Source: CAZKBP01 sp964551015 (GTDB lineage: Bacteria > Bacteroidota > Bacteroidia > Cytophagales > Microscillaceae). From it: a stretch of 64,000 nt of DNA. Position 1 is the stretch's first letter; each line of letters starts with the position of its first letter. The stretch spans positions 156,878-220,877 of the forward strand of contig CAZKBP010000008.1 in the NCBI GenBank assembly GCA_964551015.1, in the 5' to 3' direction. Made by a program: the position numbers and the translations under genes. Below, piece by piece: positions 52,659 to 60,606 of this stretch. The notes beneath the pieces were generated by a model. That model searched no databases. It saw only the letters and a list, made by a program, of their open reading frames with translations, and was not told where the DNA came from.

Positions 52659-55037
52659 TTAGAGGGTTCGTTTAATCTCTCTTTCTTCGAAGCTCTCGAT
52701 GACATCGCCTACTTTGATATCATTAAAGCTCTTGATGCTCACCCCACATTCATAACCAGATCTTACCTCCATCACATCGTCTTTGAATCGTTTAAGTGCT
52801 CCGATTTCACCTTCGTAGGTTACGATTCCGTCTCTAATCAAGCGAATCTTATTATTTTTCTTGATATATCCGTCTGTTACATAACAACCGGCAACGGTTC
52901 CTACTTTGGAGATTTTGAAAACTTCTCTAACCTCGGTATTTCCAACAATGACCTCTTCTACGGTAGGAGCCAACATTCCCTCCATAGCATCGCGAATTTC
53001 CTCGATGGCATTGTAGATGACGGAGTAGAGTTTGATTTGCACTTTCTCTTGTTCGGCAGCCTTTTTTGCATTGTTAGAAGGACGCACTTGGAAGCCAACA
53101 ATAATTGCTTCGGAGGCACTAGCGAGCATGATGTCTGCCTCTGAGATTTGCCCCACTCCTTTATGGATAATTTTGACTTCAATTTCCTCCGTAGAATTTT
53201 TCAATAATGAATCTGAGAGGGCTTCCACCGAGCCGTCCACATCACCCTTGACGATAATTTTCAATTCTTTAAAATCATCTAAGGCACGTCTTCGTCCGAT
53301 TTCCTCGAGTGTTAGTCCTTTGGTAGCCCGCATGGCTTGCTCTCGGAGGATTTGTTCACGTTTGGTAGCGATTTCTCTGGCTTCTCGCTCGGCATCCATT
53401 ACTTTGATCACATCTCCGGCCTGCGGAGCGCCGTCGAGGCCAAGCACCTGTACGGGTGTAGCGGGGCCGGCTTTGTCTACGCGTTTACCTCGGTGGTCGT
53501 TCATCGCTTTTACTTTACCGTAGTGTGATCCGGCGAGGATTACATCTCCTACTTCTAGGGTACCACTCTGTACGAGTACGGTGGCTACGTATCCTTTTCC
53601 TTTATCAAGGAAAGCCTCGATGACAGTACCAATGGCTTTGCGTTTGGGGTTAGCTTGGAGTTCGAGGAGTTCTGCTTCTAGGAGTACTTTCTCGAGTAAT
53701 TCGTCAATTCCTTGGCCAGTTTTGGCGGAGATTTCTTGATCTTGGTATTTACCGCCCCAGCTTTCTACGAGTACATTTTCTTTGGAAAGTTCTTCTCGAA
53801 TTTTATCTGCATTGGCTGTGGATTTATCCACCTTATTGATGGCAATCACGATGGGCACATCGGCTACTCGGGCGTGGTTGATGGCCTCTTTGGTTTGAGG
53901 CATCACACTATCATCAGCCGCCACGACCAAGATTACAATATCTGTTACTTTGGCTCCCCGTGCACGCATTGCGGTAAAGGCTTCGTGCCCAGGTGTATCC
54001 AAGAAAGCGATTCTACGACCGTCTTCTACGGTTACGTCGTAGGCTCCGATGTGCTGGGTAATTCCACCGGACTCACCCGCGGTAACGTTGGTACTCCGGA
54101 TGTAATCCAGCAAGGAGGTTTTACCGTGGTCAACGTGTCCCATAATCGTAACGATGGGAGCACGTGGCTCAAGGTCTTCTTCATCATCTTCAATCTCAAC
54201 GACTACTTCATCTTCTTTGGTGGTACTAATGAATTCTACTTCATATCCGAATTCATCGGTAATAAAAGTAATGGCCTCTGCATCTAGACGTTGGTTGATG
54301 GAGACAAACATTCCTAGGTTCATACAGGTGGAGATCACCTCATTTACAGAAACGTCCATGAGATTGGCCAACTCATTGGCGGAGATAAACTCGGTTACTT
54401 GCAGTAATTTAGTTTCTTCCTGTACTTGGGTATCTCGGTTATCTCGATCTCGGTTTCGGCCTCCTCGGCTTTTCTTCCCACCTTTATTTTTGTTGGTCAT
54501 CCGAGCCAGCGTAGCCTTGATTTGGTTTTGAATTTCGGCCTCGGATATTTCTGTGTTCTTCTTTCCTTTATTATTGGTGTTGTTATTTCGATTACGTCGG
54601 TTATCGTTGCGATTTCTGTTTCCTCCTCCAGTCTTTCTATCGTTGTTGTTACTGGTATTTGTGTTGCCACTTTTACCTTTGGGAGTCTGATTTTGTCCTT
54701 GTTTTTGATTACTGGAGTTGGAATTAGACTGTGTATTATTACGATTATCTTCGTCAGGGCGTTTAATCCTTTTTTTCTTACGCTTTCTTTTTTTCTTGGC
54801 TTTGCTATCATCAGAGGAAGCCACGGGTTTTCCTCCGCCTTTCTTCTTATCAACAGGAAGCTCAATTTTGTCAAGAATGGTAAGTCCTTTAAGAGTTTTG
54901 GCTTTGGCTTTGATTACGCCACTCTCATCTTTCTTCTCCTCTTTCTCTTTCTGGGACTCAGTAACGGCCGTGTCTTTGTTTTTCAAGTTAGTATCAGGTT
55001 TGTCTTCTTTGGGAGAAGTGTCCTTTGGGTTTTTCAC
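52659..55037 (-). CDS. infB: translation initiation factor IF-2, C-terminal part of interrupted infB
   Basis: This in-frame segment encodes most of IF-2, which brings initiator tRNA to the 30S subunit. A second IF2_N-type region is present (VTEFISANELANLMDVSVNE). The G domain has GHVDHGKT (about residue 300 here), DTPGH (about 346) and NKVDK (about 399); domains II-IV continue to ESFEEREIKRTL. The frame is open upstream to a TAA at 55326-55328. The codon at 55037 is GTG, not ATG; the first in-frame ATG after the stop is at 54500, which would give a 613-residue form still holding the G domain. The basic, Asn/Lys-rich region before that ATG is low complexity. Confidence 0.9.
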   Translation of the reverse strand: MKNPKDTSPKEDKPDTNLKNKDTAVTESQKEKEEKKDESGVIKAKAKTLKGLTILDKIELPVDKKKGGGKPVASSDDSKAKKKRKRKKKRIKRPDEDNRNNTQSNSNSSNQKQGQNQTPKGKSGNTNTSNNNDRKTGGGNRNRNDNRRNRNNNTNNKGKKNTEISEAEIQNQIKATLARMTNKNKGGKKSRGGRNRDRDNRDTQVQEETKLLQVTEFISANELANLMDVSVNEVISTCMNLGMFVSINQRLDAEAITFITDEFGYEVEFISTTKEDEVVVEIEDDEEDLEPRAPIVTIMGHVDHGKTSLLDYIRSTNVTAGESGGITQHIGAYDVTVEDGRRIAFLDTPGHEAFTAMRARGAKVTDIVILVVAADDSVMPQTKEAINHARVADVPIVIAINKVDKSTANADKIREELSKENVLVESWGGKYQDQEISAKTGQGIDELLEKVLLEAELLELQANPKRKAIGTVIEAFLDKGKGYVATVLVQSGTLEVGDVILAGSHYGKVKAMNDHRGKRVDKAGPATPVQVLGLDGAPQAGDVIKVMDAEREAREIATKREQILREQAMRATKGLTLEEIGRRRALDDFKELKIIVKGDVDGSVEALSDSLLKNSTEEIEVKIIHKGVGQISEADIMLASASEAIIVGFQVRPSNNAKKAAEQEKVQIKLYSVIYNAIEEIRDAMEGMLAPTVEEVIVGNTEVREVFKISKVGTVAGCYVTDGYIKKNNKIRLIRDGIVTYEGEIGALKRFKDDVMEVRSGYECGVSIKSFNDIKVGDVIESFEEREIKRTL

Positions 55038-55226
55038 GTCAGAGTCGTGAGTCTCCGGTTTGGATTGAGAATTTTTTTTAGAGTCAACAGATGGGCTTTC
55101 CTGTTTTTCAGATTTTTTTGGTTCTTGAGTACTTTCTTTGGCAGGCTCCTCCGAGTTTGCTTTGGGAGTAGGCTCTGGTTTATCTTTTTTTACCTCTTCT
55201 GCTTTTACTTGAGGGGTCTTTTGTTG

Positions 55227-55379
55227 CTTTTCTACTGGGGTTTCGGCCTTTTTGGTTTCTGGTTTTTGGGTTTCTGATTTTTCTAATGTGTTTTCGGCCT
55301 TTTTGGTTTCTGGTTTTTGTGTTTTTTATTTTTCTATTGAGGTTTCGGCCTTTTTGGTTTCTGGTTTTTCAGGTTTTTT
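55227..55379. repeat. three 51-bp in-frame repeats inside infB
   Basis: Units start at 55227, 55278 and 55329 (plus coordinates), each encoding KPETKKAE plus an EK-rich spacer on the minus strand. The third unit diverges at its right end. The 51-bp length preserves frame. The TAA stop is the last codon-length triplet of the middle unit. Confidence 0.85.
55326..55328 (-). other. in-frame TAA stop within infB
   Basis: The minus-strand reading frame of the N-terminal segment meets TAA here; the same frame continues open for 96 codons to 55037 and then through IF-2. In the neighbouring 51-bp unit the equivalent codon is TCA (serine) at 55275-55277, so one C-to-A change explains the stop. Confidence 0.9.
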
Positions 55380-56150
55380 CTCTACCTGTTTTTTAGCTTC
55401 TGGCTTGGGGTTTTCAGTTTGTTTTTGGTCTTGGGGGCTTTTTGTTTCAGAAGGAGGAGTTTCCTTTTTTAGTTTCTGCTCTTGAGTAGGCTGAGTGGGC
55501 TTCTCGGGAGAGGGCTTACTTTCTTCCTTCTGCGATTTATTTTGCTCTATGGGCTTTTGCTTATCTTTTGTCTGAGACGCGGTGCTCGTATTTTTTGGCT
55601 CTGCGGGTTTATTCTCAGGAGTTTTATTGGGTTTTTCTTCCTGTGTTTTGGAAGAACCCTTGGGTTTTTCGTCTGTTTTTTGTGGATTATTTTTGGATGG
55701 TTTGTTCAGATCAATTTTGTCGATCACTTTCAGTCCGGGGAGTTTGGCACTAATGACTTGCTCCTCCTCCTCTTCTTTTTTCTTTTTCTCAGCTGGTTTA
55801 GTCGGTTTTTGCTGGGCTTGATCTTGTTTTTGATCTGGCAGTTTTTGATCTGATTTTTGCTCAGGGCTAGAGGAAGGGGTAGATTTGGACGGGTCCTCGA
55901 CAGCTACCTCGGTATCGGTTTCTTTGCTTTCGGTTGATTTAGCGATGTTAAGACTACTGCCTACTCTGAGTTCAGACACAGGTACTCCAAACTCTTCGGC
56001 GAGCATATGCAGTTGCTTCACGGTGATTTTGGAATTTGCCTTGCCTTCTACCTCAAAGCCTTTAGCAGCCAAAGTCTCTGTGATGGTAGAAATACCCACA
56101 TTGAGTTCTCTGGCGGCTTGACTAAGTCTTATCATTTTTTTATCTGCCAT
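55326..56150 (-). CDS. infB: IF-2 N-terminal segment of interrupted infB
   Basis: A 274-codon segment with the IF-2 N-terminal domain (MIRLSQAARELNVGISTITE, AAKGFEVEGKANSKITVKQL) followed by a Lys/Pro/Glu/Gln-rich linker. It stops at TAA 55326-55328 in the same frame as the rest of IF-2. Without the stop the product would be 1163 residues, within the size range of Bacteroidota IF-2. It lies 176 bp downstream of nusA. As written it would yield only a nonfunctional N-terminal peptide. Confidence 0.9.
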   Translation of the reverse strand: MADKKMIRLSQAARELNVGISTITETLAAKGFEVEGKANSKITVKQLHMLAEEFGVPVSELRVGSSLNIAKSTESKETDTEVAVEDPSKSTPSSSPEQKSDQKLPDQKQDQAQQKPTKPAEKKKKEEEEEQVISAKLPGLKVIDKIDLNKPSKNNPQKTDEKPKGSSKTQEEKPNKTPENKPAEPKNTSTASQTKDKQKPIEQNKSQKEESKPSPEKPTQPTQEQKLKKETPPSETKSPQDQKQTENPKPEAKKQVEKKPEKPETKKAETSIEK

Positions 56151-56326
56151 ATAAGTTCCTTCTATTTTGTATCGCGTTTTGTTTCTGGGTTATGTTATTT
56201 TCAGAAATATTTTTGGCTAATTTTATTCAGCGTATTATTATGTACTTTCTTTCTCTCAATTTTTGAAACAAGATTTTGATAATCAACTGCTTACCTTGTA
56301 TAAACAATATAAATACCAAATGTACT

Positions 56327-57586
56327 TTATTCAAATTCTTTTTTGAGTAATTCTAAGATATGATCCACGGTTTCTTCTTCGAGATCGCTTCTCCTGACCA
56401 ACTCGTCTTTGCCTAGCTCGATTACATTCCGCGCGGTATCTAAGCCGATACGACGTAACTCGTGTAAAATCCAGAGATCAATTTCATCTTCAAATTCTGA
56501 TAGTTCAATATCCTCTTCTTCCTCGAAGTCATCACTATCTCGGAATACATCGATTTCGTAACCTACCAAACGGCTCGCCAGCTTGATATTATGTCCTCCC
56601 TTACCGATGGCTAAGGAGACTTGGTCTGGTTTGAGAAAAACGGAGACTCGCCCGCCCTCTTCTAGTACAATATTAGAGATTTTAGCGGGGCTTAATGCAC
56701 GAGAGATATACAAATCTAAGTTATCTGTATAACTAATCACATCAATATTTTCATTATTTAATTCACGAACGATGTTATGAATTCGTGAACCCTTCATCCC
56801 TACACAGGCACCCACTGGGTCAATTCGATCATCATAAGACTCAACGGCTACCTTCGCTCGCTCACCGGGTTCGCGGACTACCTTGCGGATAACAATAATA
56901 CCATCGTATACTTCTGGAATTTCGCTCTCGAACAAACGCTCCAAAAAAATGGGAGAAGTGCGAGAAAGAATAATACGAGGCGTGCCGTTGACCATTTCTG
57001 CTTTTTCTACTACAGATTTAACGATATCGCCTTTTCTAAACTTGTCTTTGGGGATTTGTCTAGACTTGGGCAAGATCAACTCGTTGCCTTCGGAGTCCAG
57101 CAAAAGTACCTCTCTGCCGTCCCTCCCCAAAATCTGATACACCTCGGCGATCACGATTTCTTCTACGAGTTCCTTGTATTTGTCGTAGAGGCTTTCTTTT
57201 TCTAAGTCTTTAATTTTCTGGATAAGGGTTTGCCTCGCCGTGAGAATGGCTCTACGCCCGAAAGCATCCAAACTAATATCTTCGGCCAGTTCTTCACCAA
57301 TCTCGAAGTCATCTTCTATCTTACGAGCTTCGGAGAGACTCACTTTATCAGGATGCTCAACATCTTCAGCATCATCAGCCACGACCAAGCGAAAGCGTCG
57401 CATCTCTAAGTCTCCGCTTTCGGTATTGATGATTACGTCAAAGTTTTTATCCGACCCATATTTCCGGCGAATCAGGGTACGGAAGACCTCTTCCAAGAGG
57501 CTCGACATGGTCGTGCTGTCAATATTCTTGGAGCGGGCAAATTCCGCGAAGGAGTCTATAAATTTATTTGATTTATCTTTATCCAA
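56327..57586 (-). CDS. nusA: transcription termination/antitermination factor NusA
   Basis: A 419-residue NusA of the short form. The N-terminal RNA-polymerase-binding domain is followed by S1 (DIVKSVVEKAEMVNGTPRII), two KH domains (VGACVGMKGSRIHNIVRELN and LAIGKGGHNIKLASRLVGYE) and an acidic C-terminal helix-hairpin-helix region (LRRIGLDTARNVIELGKDEL). It is 16 bp from rimP, the usual rimP-nusA-infB order. All motifs are intact. Confidence 0.96.
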   Translation of the reverse strand: MDKDKSNKFIDSFAEFARSKNIDSTTMSSLLEEVFRTLIRRKYGSDKNFDVIINTESGDLEMRRFRLVVADDAEDVEHPDKVSLSEARKIEDDFEIGEELAEDISLDAFGRRAILTARQTLIQKIKDLEKESLYDKYKELVEEIVIAEVYQILGRDGREVLLLDSEGNELILPKSRQIPKDKFRKGDIVKSVVEKAEMVNGTPRIILSRTSPIFLERLFESEIPEVYDGIIVIRKVVREPGERAKVAVESYDDRIDPVGACVGMKGSRIHNIVRELNNENIDVISYTDNLDLYISRALSPAKISNIVLEEGGRVSVFLKPDQVSLAIGKGGHNIKLASRLVGYEIDVFRDSDDFEEEEDIELSEFEDEIDLWILHELRRIGLDTARNVIELGKDELVRRSDLEEETVDHILELLKKEFE

Positions 57587-57601
57587 TTTTTTTGCTACGT
57601 T

Positions 57602-58078
57602 TTATTTAAATGAAACCAAGACCTCAGCTCTTGCAATTTCATCGAGGACTAAGGACAAGGTTTGCTCTGTTTCCATTTGTTTCTTATTTTTTTTCTTGTT
57701 GTTATCTCTTTCGATGACAATTTGGTTATCAGCCACTTCTTTGAGCGTTCCCGTTTCTGTACTACCATCTTTGAGTACGAGCTTGAGCAGTCTTCCAATA
57801 TTTTTATGATATTGTCTTTGCATCTTGAGTGGCTTATCTAAGCCAGGAGATGAAACTTCGAGTACAAAGGCTTGCTCAATCAAGTTAGCTTCTTCCAAGT
57901 AGTTAGCGAGGCTACGGCTAATTTCCGCGCATTTATCGATAGAGATTCCTTGATCACCATCTACTAGAACAAGGAGTTTGGACTTGGGCTTTTTATTAAG
58001 AAAGGAGATTTCTACCACGAAGAACTCTTCTTCCAAAATTTCGTCTAATTGGTTTCGTACGCGGTCTTTCAGATTCAT
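57602..58078 (-). CDS. rimP: ribosome maturation factor RimP
   Basis: A 158-residue factor for 30S assembly. The N-terminal domain carries LLVLVDGDQGISIDKCAEIS and FVLEVSSPGLDKPLKMQRQY, the family signature; the C-terminal SH3-like barrel has LKEVADNQIVIERD. It heads the rimP-nusA-infB operon; its leader has a hairpin at 58105-58121. Confidence 0.95.
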   Translation of the reverse strand: MNLKDRVRNQLDEILEEEFFVVEISFLNKKPKSKLLVLVDGDQGISIDKCAEISRSLANYLEEANLIEQAFVLEVSSPGLDKPLKMQRQYHKNIGRLLKLVLKDGSTETGTLKEVADNQIVIERDNNKKKNKKQMETEQTLSLVLDEIARAEVLVSFK

Positions 58079-58608
58079 AAGTTACAACCGTCACAAAATA
58101 AAATAAGGGCTATAAGCCCTTCTAAGAGAAAAGTTTTAACAATCCTGCTCCTGATGCCTGTATTGACAAGGGGCGTCTTCTATGGTAGAATAGACACGCT
58201 TGCCTGAGGCGAGCTATGTTGATTTATAATCAAAACATGTGATACATTCTTCTCATATTATAAATTCAACCAATAGGGATATACTTAACTCTTAGTGCTT
58301 TAAGTTGCAAATCTAATTCAATTCAGAAACAAAACCAATATTTCACGTTCTTAATTCCGTAAATTCTTCAAAACGGCTTTTTTTATTAAAAGATAGCTTT
58401 TAGTTTAGTTATGGGTTGTCGGGTGTTAGTTACAGCTTTCGGGCTTCCATCCCTGTTTTTAGCATCAGAGTTATTTTCAAGAAGTAAATTTCTTCGCTGG
58501 AAGCTCGAATTCCTAAGCGATCCTAAAACCTGGCGATTTACGAGGCAAAGCTCAGGAAAAGATGCTACCATCGGCAATTTACCATCAACCACTCATGAAG
58601 ATTTAGAG
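58079..58608. other. 530-bp intergenic region
   Basis: This gap between rimP (leftward) and the endonuclease/phosphatase-family gene (rightward) carries their promoters. It contains the hairpin at 58105-58121 and the imperfect palindrome GCTTGCC-TGA-GGCGAGC at 58199-58215. An open frame from 58411 continues into the next gene but does not look like protein. No tRNA was found, although an initiator tRNA sits here in some bacteria. Confidence 0.5.
58105..58121 (-). promoter_or_regulatory. perfect hairpin in rimP leader
   Basis: AAGGGCT and AGCCCTT form a perfect 7-bp inverted repeat around a 3-nt loop, 26 bp before the rimP start on the minus strand, followed by ATTTTATTTTG. It may be an attenuator or a terminator of an unannotated upstream transcript. 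Confidence 0.45.
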
Positions 58609-59691
58609 ATGAAACAAATCTTAGTTTCAGGTGCTTATTATGCTTTCATTTTGTTGAGTGTAATCGTTTGGATTGCTCCATATGTATCGCCCAAATATGC
58701 TACTATCTTTGCTTTTTTGGCTTTGTTAATTTTGCCACTTTGTTTGGCTCATTTGATTGTATTGATTTATCTGGCTTGGGTGCGTTCTGCTTTCCTTTGG
58801 ATTTCGCTTGGTTTCTTATTGCTGGCTTGGCCCTCCTTACGTGCGACCTATGGGCTTCATTTTTTTTCTGCTTCTTCCTCTGGCACTTTTCAGGTATTGA
58901 GCTATAATGCGCGTGTTTTTAATTCATATGACCATTTACACGCAGACGACCCCCAACGCCCCGAGCGTATGATTGCTTGGCTTGCTCAACAGGAAGCTGA
59001 AATCAAGTGTATACAGGAATTCTACCATCGAGTCTCACCCGAAGATGGGATTTATAATACACTCAAACGTATCGGAACCGACCGTGGCTATGCCTACCAA
59101 ATTGTCTATCCGTCTGGCCTAGCAAAAACAGGGCAGTACTTCGGAACGATCATTCTGAGTAAGTTTCCAGTGATTGCATCGGGCGATTTTCCCTTAGAAA
59201 AACATTGGCATAAGCGAGGTGTGTATATGGATATAAAAATTCAAGAAGATACCATTCGGGTAATCAGTGTACATCTACAATCTTTATTTATTGATGATTC
59301 AGAATTACTAAAAAAGGAGGATGATTATCAACTGATGAAGTCTAAATATTTCGCACTTTACAGAAAGCTCAAGTACGGGTATTATCAACGTGCTTTGCAG
59401 GTGGAATTTCTGGAAAAATTTATTCAAGGTAGCCCCTATCCAATCATCCTGTGTGGAGATATGAATGATTTGCCTTACAGTTACACTTATCAACGCCTGA
59501 GGAAGTATTTCTACAATAGTTTTGAAGAAGCGGGGGCGGGTTGGGGCTTCAGTTATCGTGGTAAGATTCCCTTTTTGAGAATTGACCAGCAGTTTTTTTC
59601 GGATGCATTCCGCGTACATTATTTCCGCACATTGTACGAGATGCCTGATTCTGACCATTACCCGATTCTGGCTGAATACAGCTTACGCTAG
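58609..59691 (+). CDS. membrane-anchored endonuclease/exonuclease/phosphatase-family protein
   Basis: A protein of about 360 residues from the ATG at 58609. Three hydrophobic helices span residues 5-85, then an EEP domain: FQVLSYNARVFNSY, KCIQEFYHR (catalytic glutamate), TIILSKFPVI, RVISVHLQSL, PIILCGDMNDLPYSYTYQ (GD.N motif) and the final MPDSDHYPIL (DH pair). All catalytic residues are present, so it is probably an active hydrolase facing the periplasm. Substrate (DNA, phospholipid or phosphoester) cannot be told. An in-frame GTG/ATG upstream at 58411 is judged not to be the start. Confidence 0.85.
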   Translation: MKQILVSGAYYAFILLSVIVWIAPYVSPKYATIFAFLALLILPLCLAHLIVLIYLAWVRSAFLWISLGFLLLAWPSLRATYGLHFFSASSSGTFQVLSYNARVFNSYDHLHADDPQRPERMIAWLAQQEAEIKCIQEFYHRVSPEDGIYNTLKRIGTDRGYAYQIVYPSGLAKTGQYFGTIILSKFPVIASGDFPLEKHWHKRGVYMDIKIQEDTIRVISVHLQSLFIDDSELLKKEDDYQLMKSKYFALYRKLKYGYYQRALQVEFLEKFIQGSPYPIILCGDMNDLPYSYTYQRLRKYFYNSFEEAGAGWGFSYRGKIPFLRIDQQFFSDAFRVHYFRTLYEMPDSDHYPILAEYSLR

Positions 59692-60176
59692 CTAAGCTAC
59701 TGGCTTACAAACATTTGCTTCATCTATTTCTAAGGTTTCAAATGAATAGGCAATTTTTGGGTTGGAAAACAACTTTCCGAGCGATTTCTCGTAAGAGAAA
59801 ACAAATTCTTTTAATTGAATAAAATCAATGAAGGATTGTAAAAAATACAGACTGCTCGTGAATCATTCTCAAAATGAAATTGTTATGAAATAGAATAAAA
59901 TAACGATGCAAGAAAATAATTGATATAAAACAATTCACCAGAAGGCTTGGGAATCTTACTCAAATCACGTTCTTTTCCCTTTATTGACGGCCTCTTTTGT
60001 AAGTTCAGCTAGTCTACTTGTATCATTAGGGTTCCAAATGTCATAAATCGGTATGATTAATGTCATTTTGAATTTACCAAGAAATTTTTAGATTAGAACC
60101 TGACACTCAGGCTTTCGTTCTTGTAAATGAGCACAAGCATGTAGCGAAATATTAAAGAGATTAAATTCTGTAGAAA
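59692..60176. other. 485-bp intergenic region with dispersed repeat fragment
   Basis: This gap has no ORF of note. Positions 59948-59968 (TGGGAATCTTACTCAAATC...) match the sequence near 63857-63877 at 19 of 21 positions, a probable copy of the repeat family at the window end. The remainder is A/T-rich and unremarkable. Confidence 0.55.
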
Positions 60177-60473
60177 ATGGTCAAAAACGATTTTAACGCC
60201 GTAGTTTTCCCCGACACAGGTAGAGTCCTGTCTCGCTATCCCTGGCTAGCCAACCTCTCCATTTTACTTTCCCTTCTTTTTTCTGCTTCTATCATTGGCC
60301 TTTTTATTAATTTACTGGTGAACAGTCATCGCCCTATGACCCACACCTTTTTCCTGCTTGGTATTTTGGTTTCTTTGGCAGCCGGCGTAGGAATCAACGC
60401 CTTAGCGAGTTATTGGGCCAGAAGGAGTGCCAAACTATATCTTAAAACTTTATTAGAAGGTAAAGAAGCATAA
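60177..60473 (+). CDS. small two-helix membrane protein, unknown
   Basis: A 98-residue protein with two transmembrane helices (about residues 25-48 and 57-80) and a basic C-terminus (YWARRSAKLYLKTLLEGKEA). No family was recognised. It has its own terminator directly downstream, so it is transcribed as a single gene. Confidence 0.6.
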   Translation: MVKNDFNAVVFPDTGRVLSRYPWLANLSILLSLLFSASIIGLFINLLVNSHRPMTHTFFLLGILVSLAAGVGINALASYWARRSAKLYLKTLLEGKEA

Positions 60474-60497
60474 AGCACTTTTACATAAATTTTCAGA

Positions 60498-60536
60498 AAG
60501 GGGTTTCACCAGAGGTGGTGAAACCTCTTTTTTTTT
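60498..60536 (+). terminator. intrinsic terminator
   Basis: AGGGGTTTCACC pairs with GGTGAAACCTCT around a 6-nt loop, followed by a run of T. It terminates the small membrane-protein gene and insulates the trehalase gene. Confidence 0.9.
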
Positions 60537-60606
60537 ATAATATCGCTTTTGTTATTCTTTTAATTCTATTTTTTCTTCGCTTATCTTAATTATAAAATTC
60601 AAACAC

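Noticed and set aside
53712..54287. 191-codon plus-strand ORF opposite the IF-2 G domain
   Set aside because: Overlaps a conserved coding region on the other strand and has no recognisable domain.
54426..55277. Long plus-strand ORF opposite infB
   Set aside because: A shadow of the Lys/Glu/Asn-rich IF-2 linker read in reverse, giving Phe/Leu/Ser-rich nonsense.
58411..58608. N-terminal extension of the endonuclease/phosphatase-family gene and an opposite-strand 68-codon ORF
   Set aside because: Neither translation looks like a protein; the minus-strand text resembles the repetitive NTRQP-type strings common in noncoding Bacteroidota DNA. The membrane helices start at 58609.
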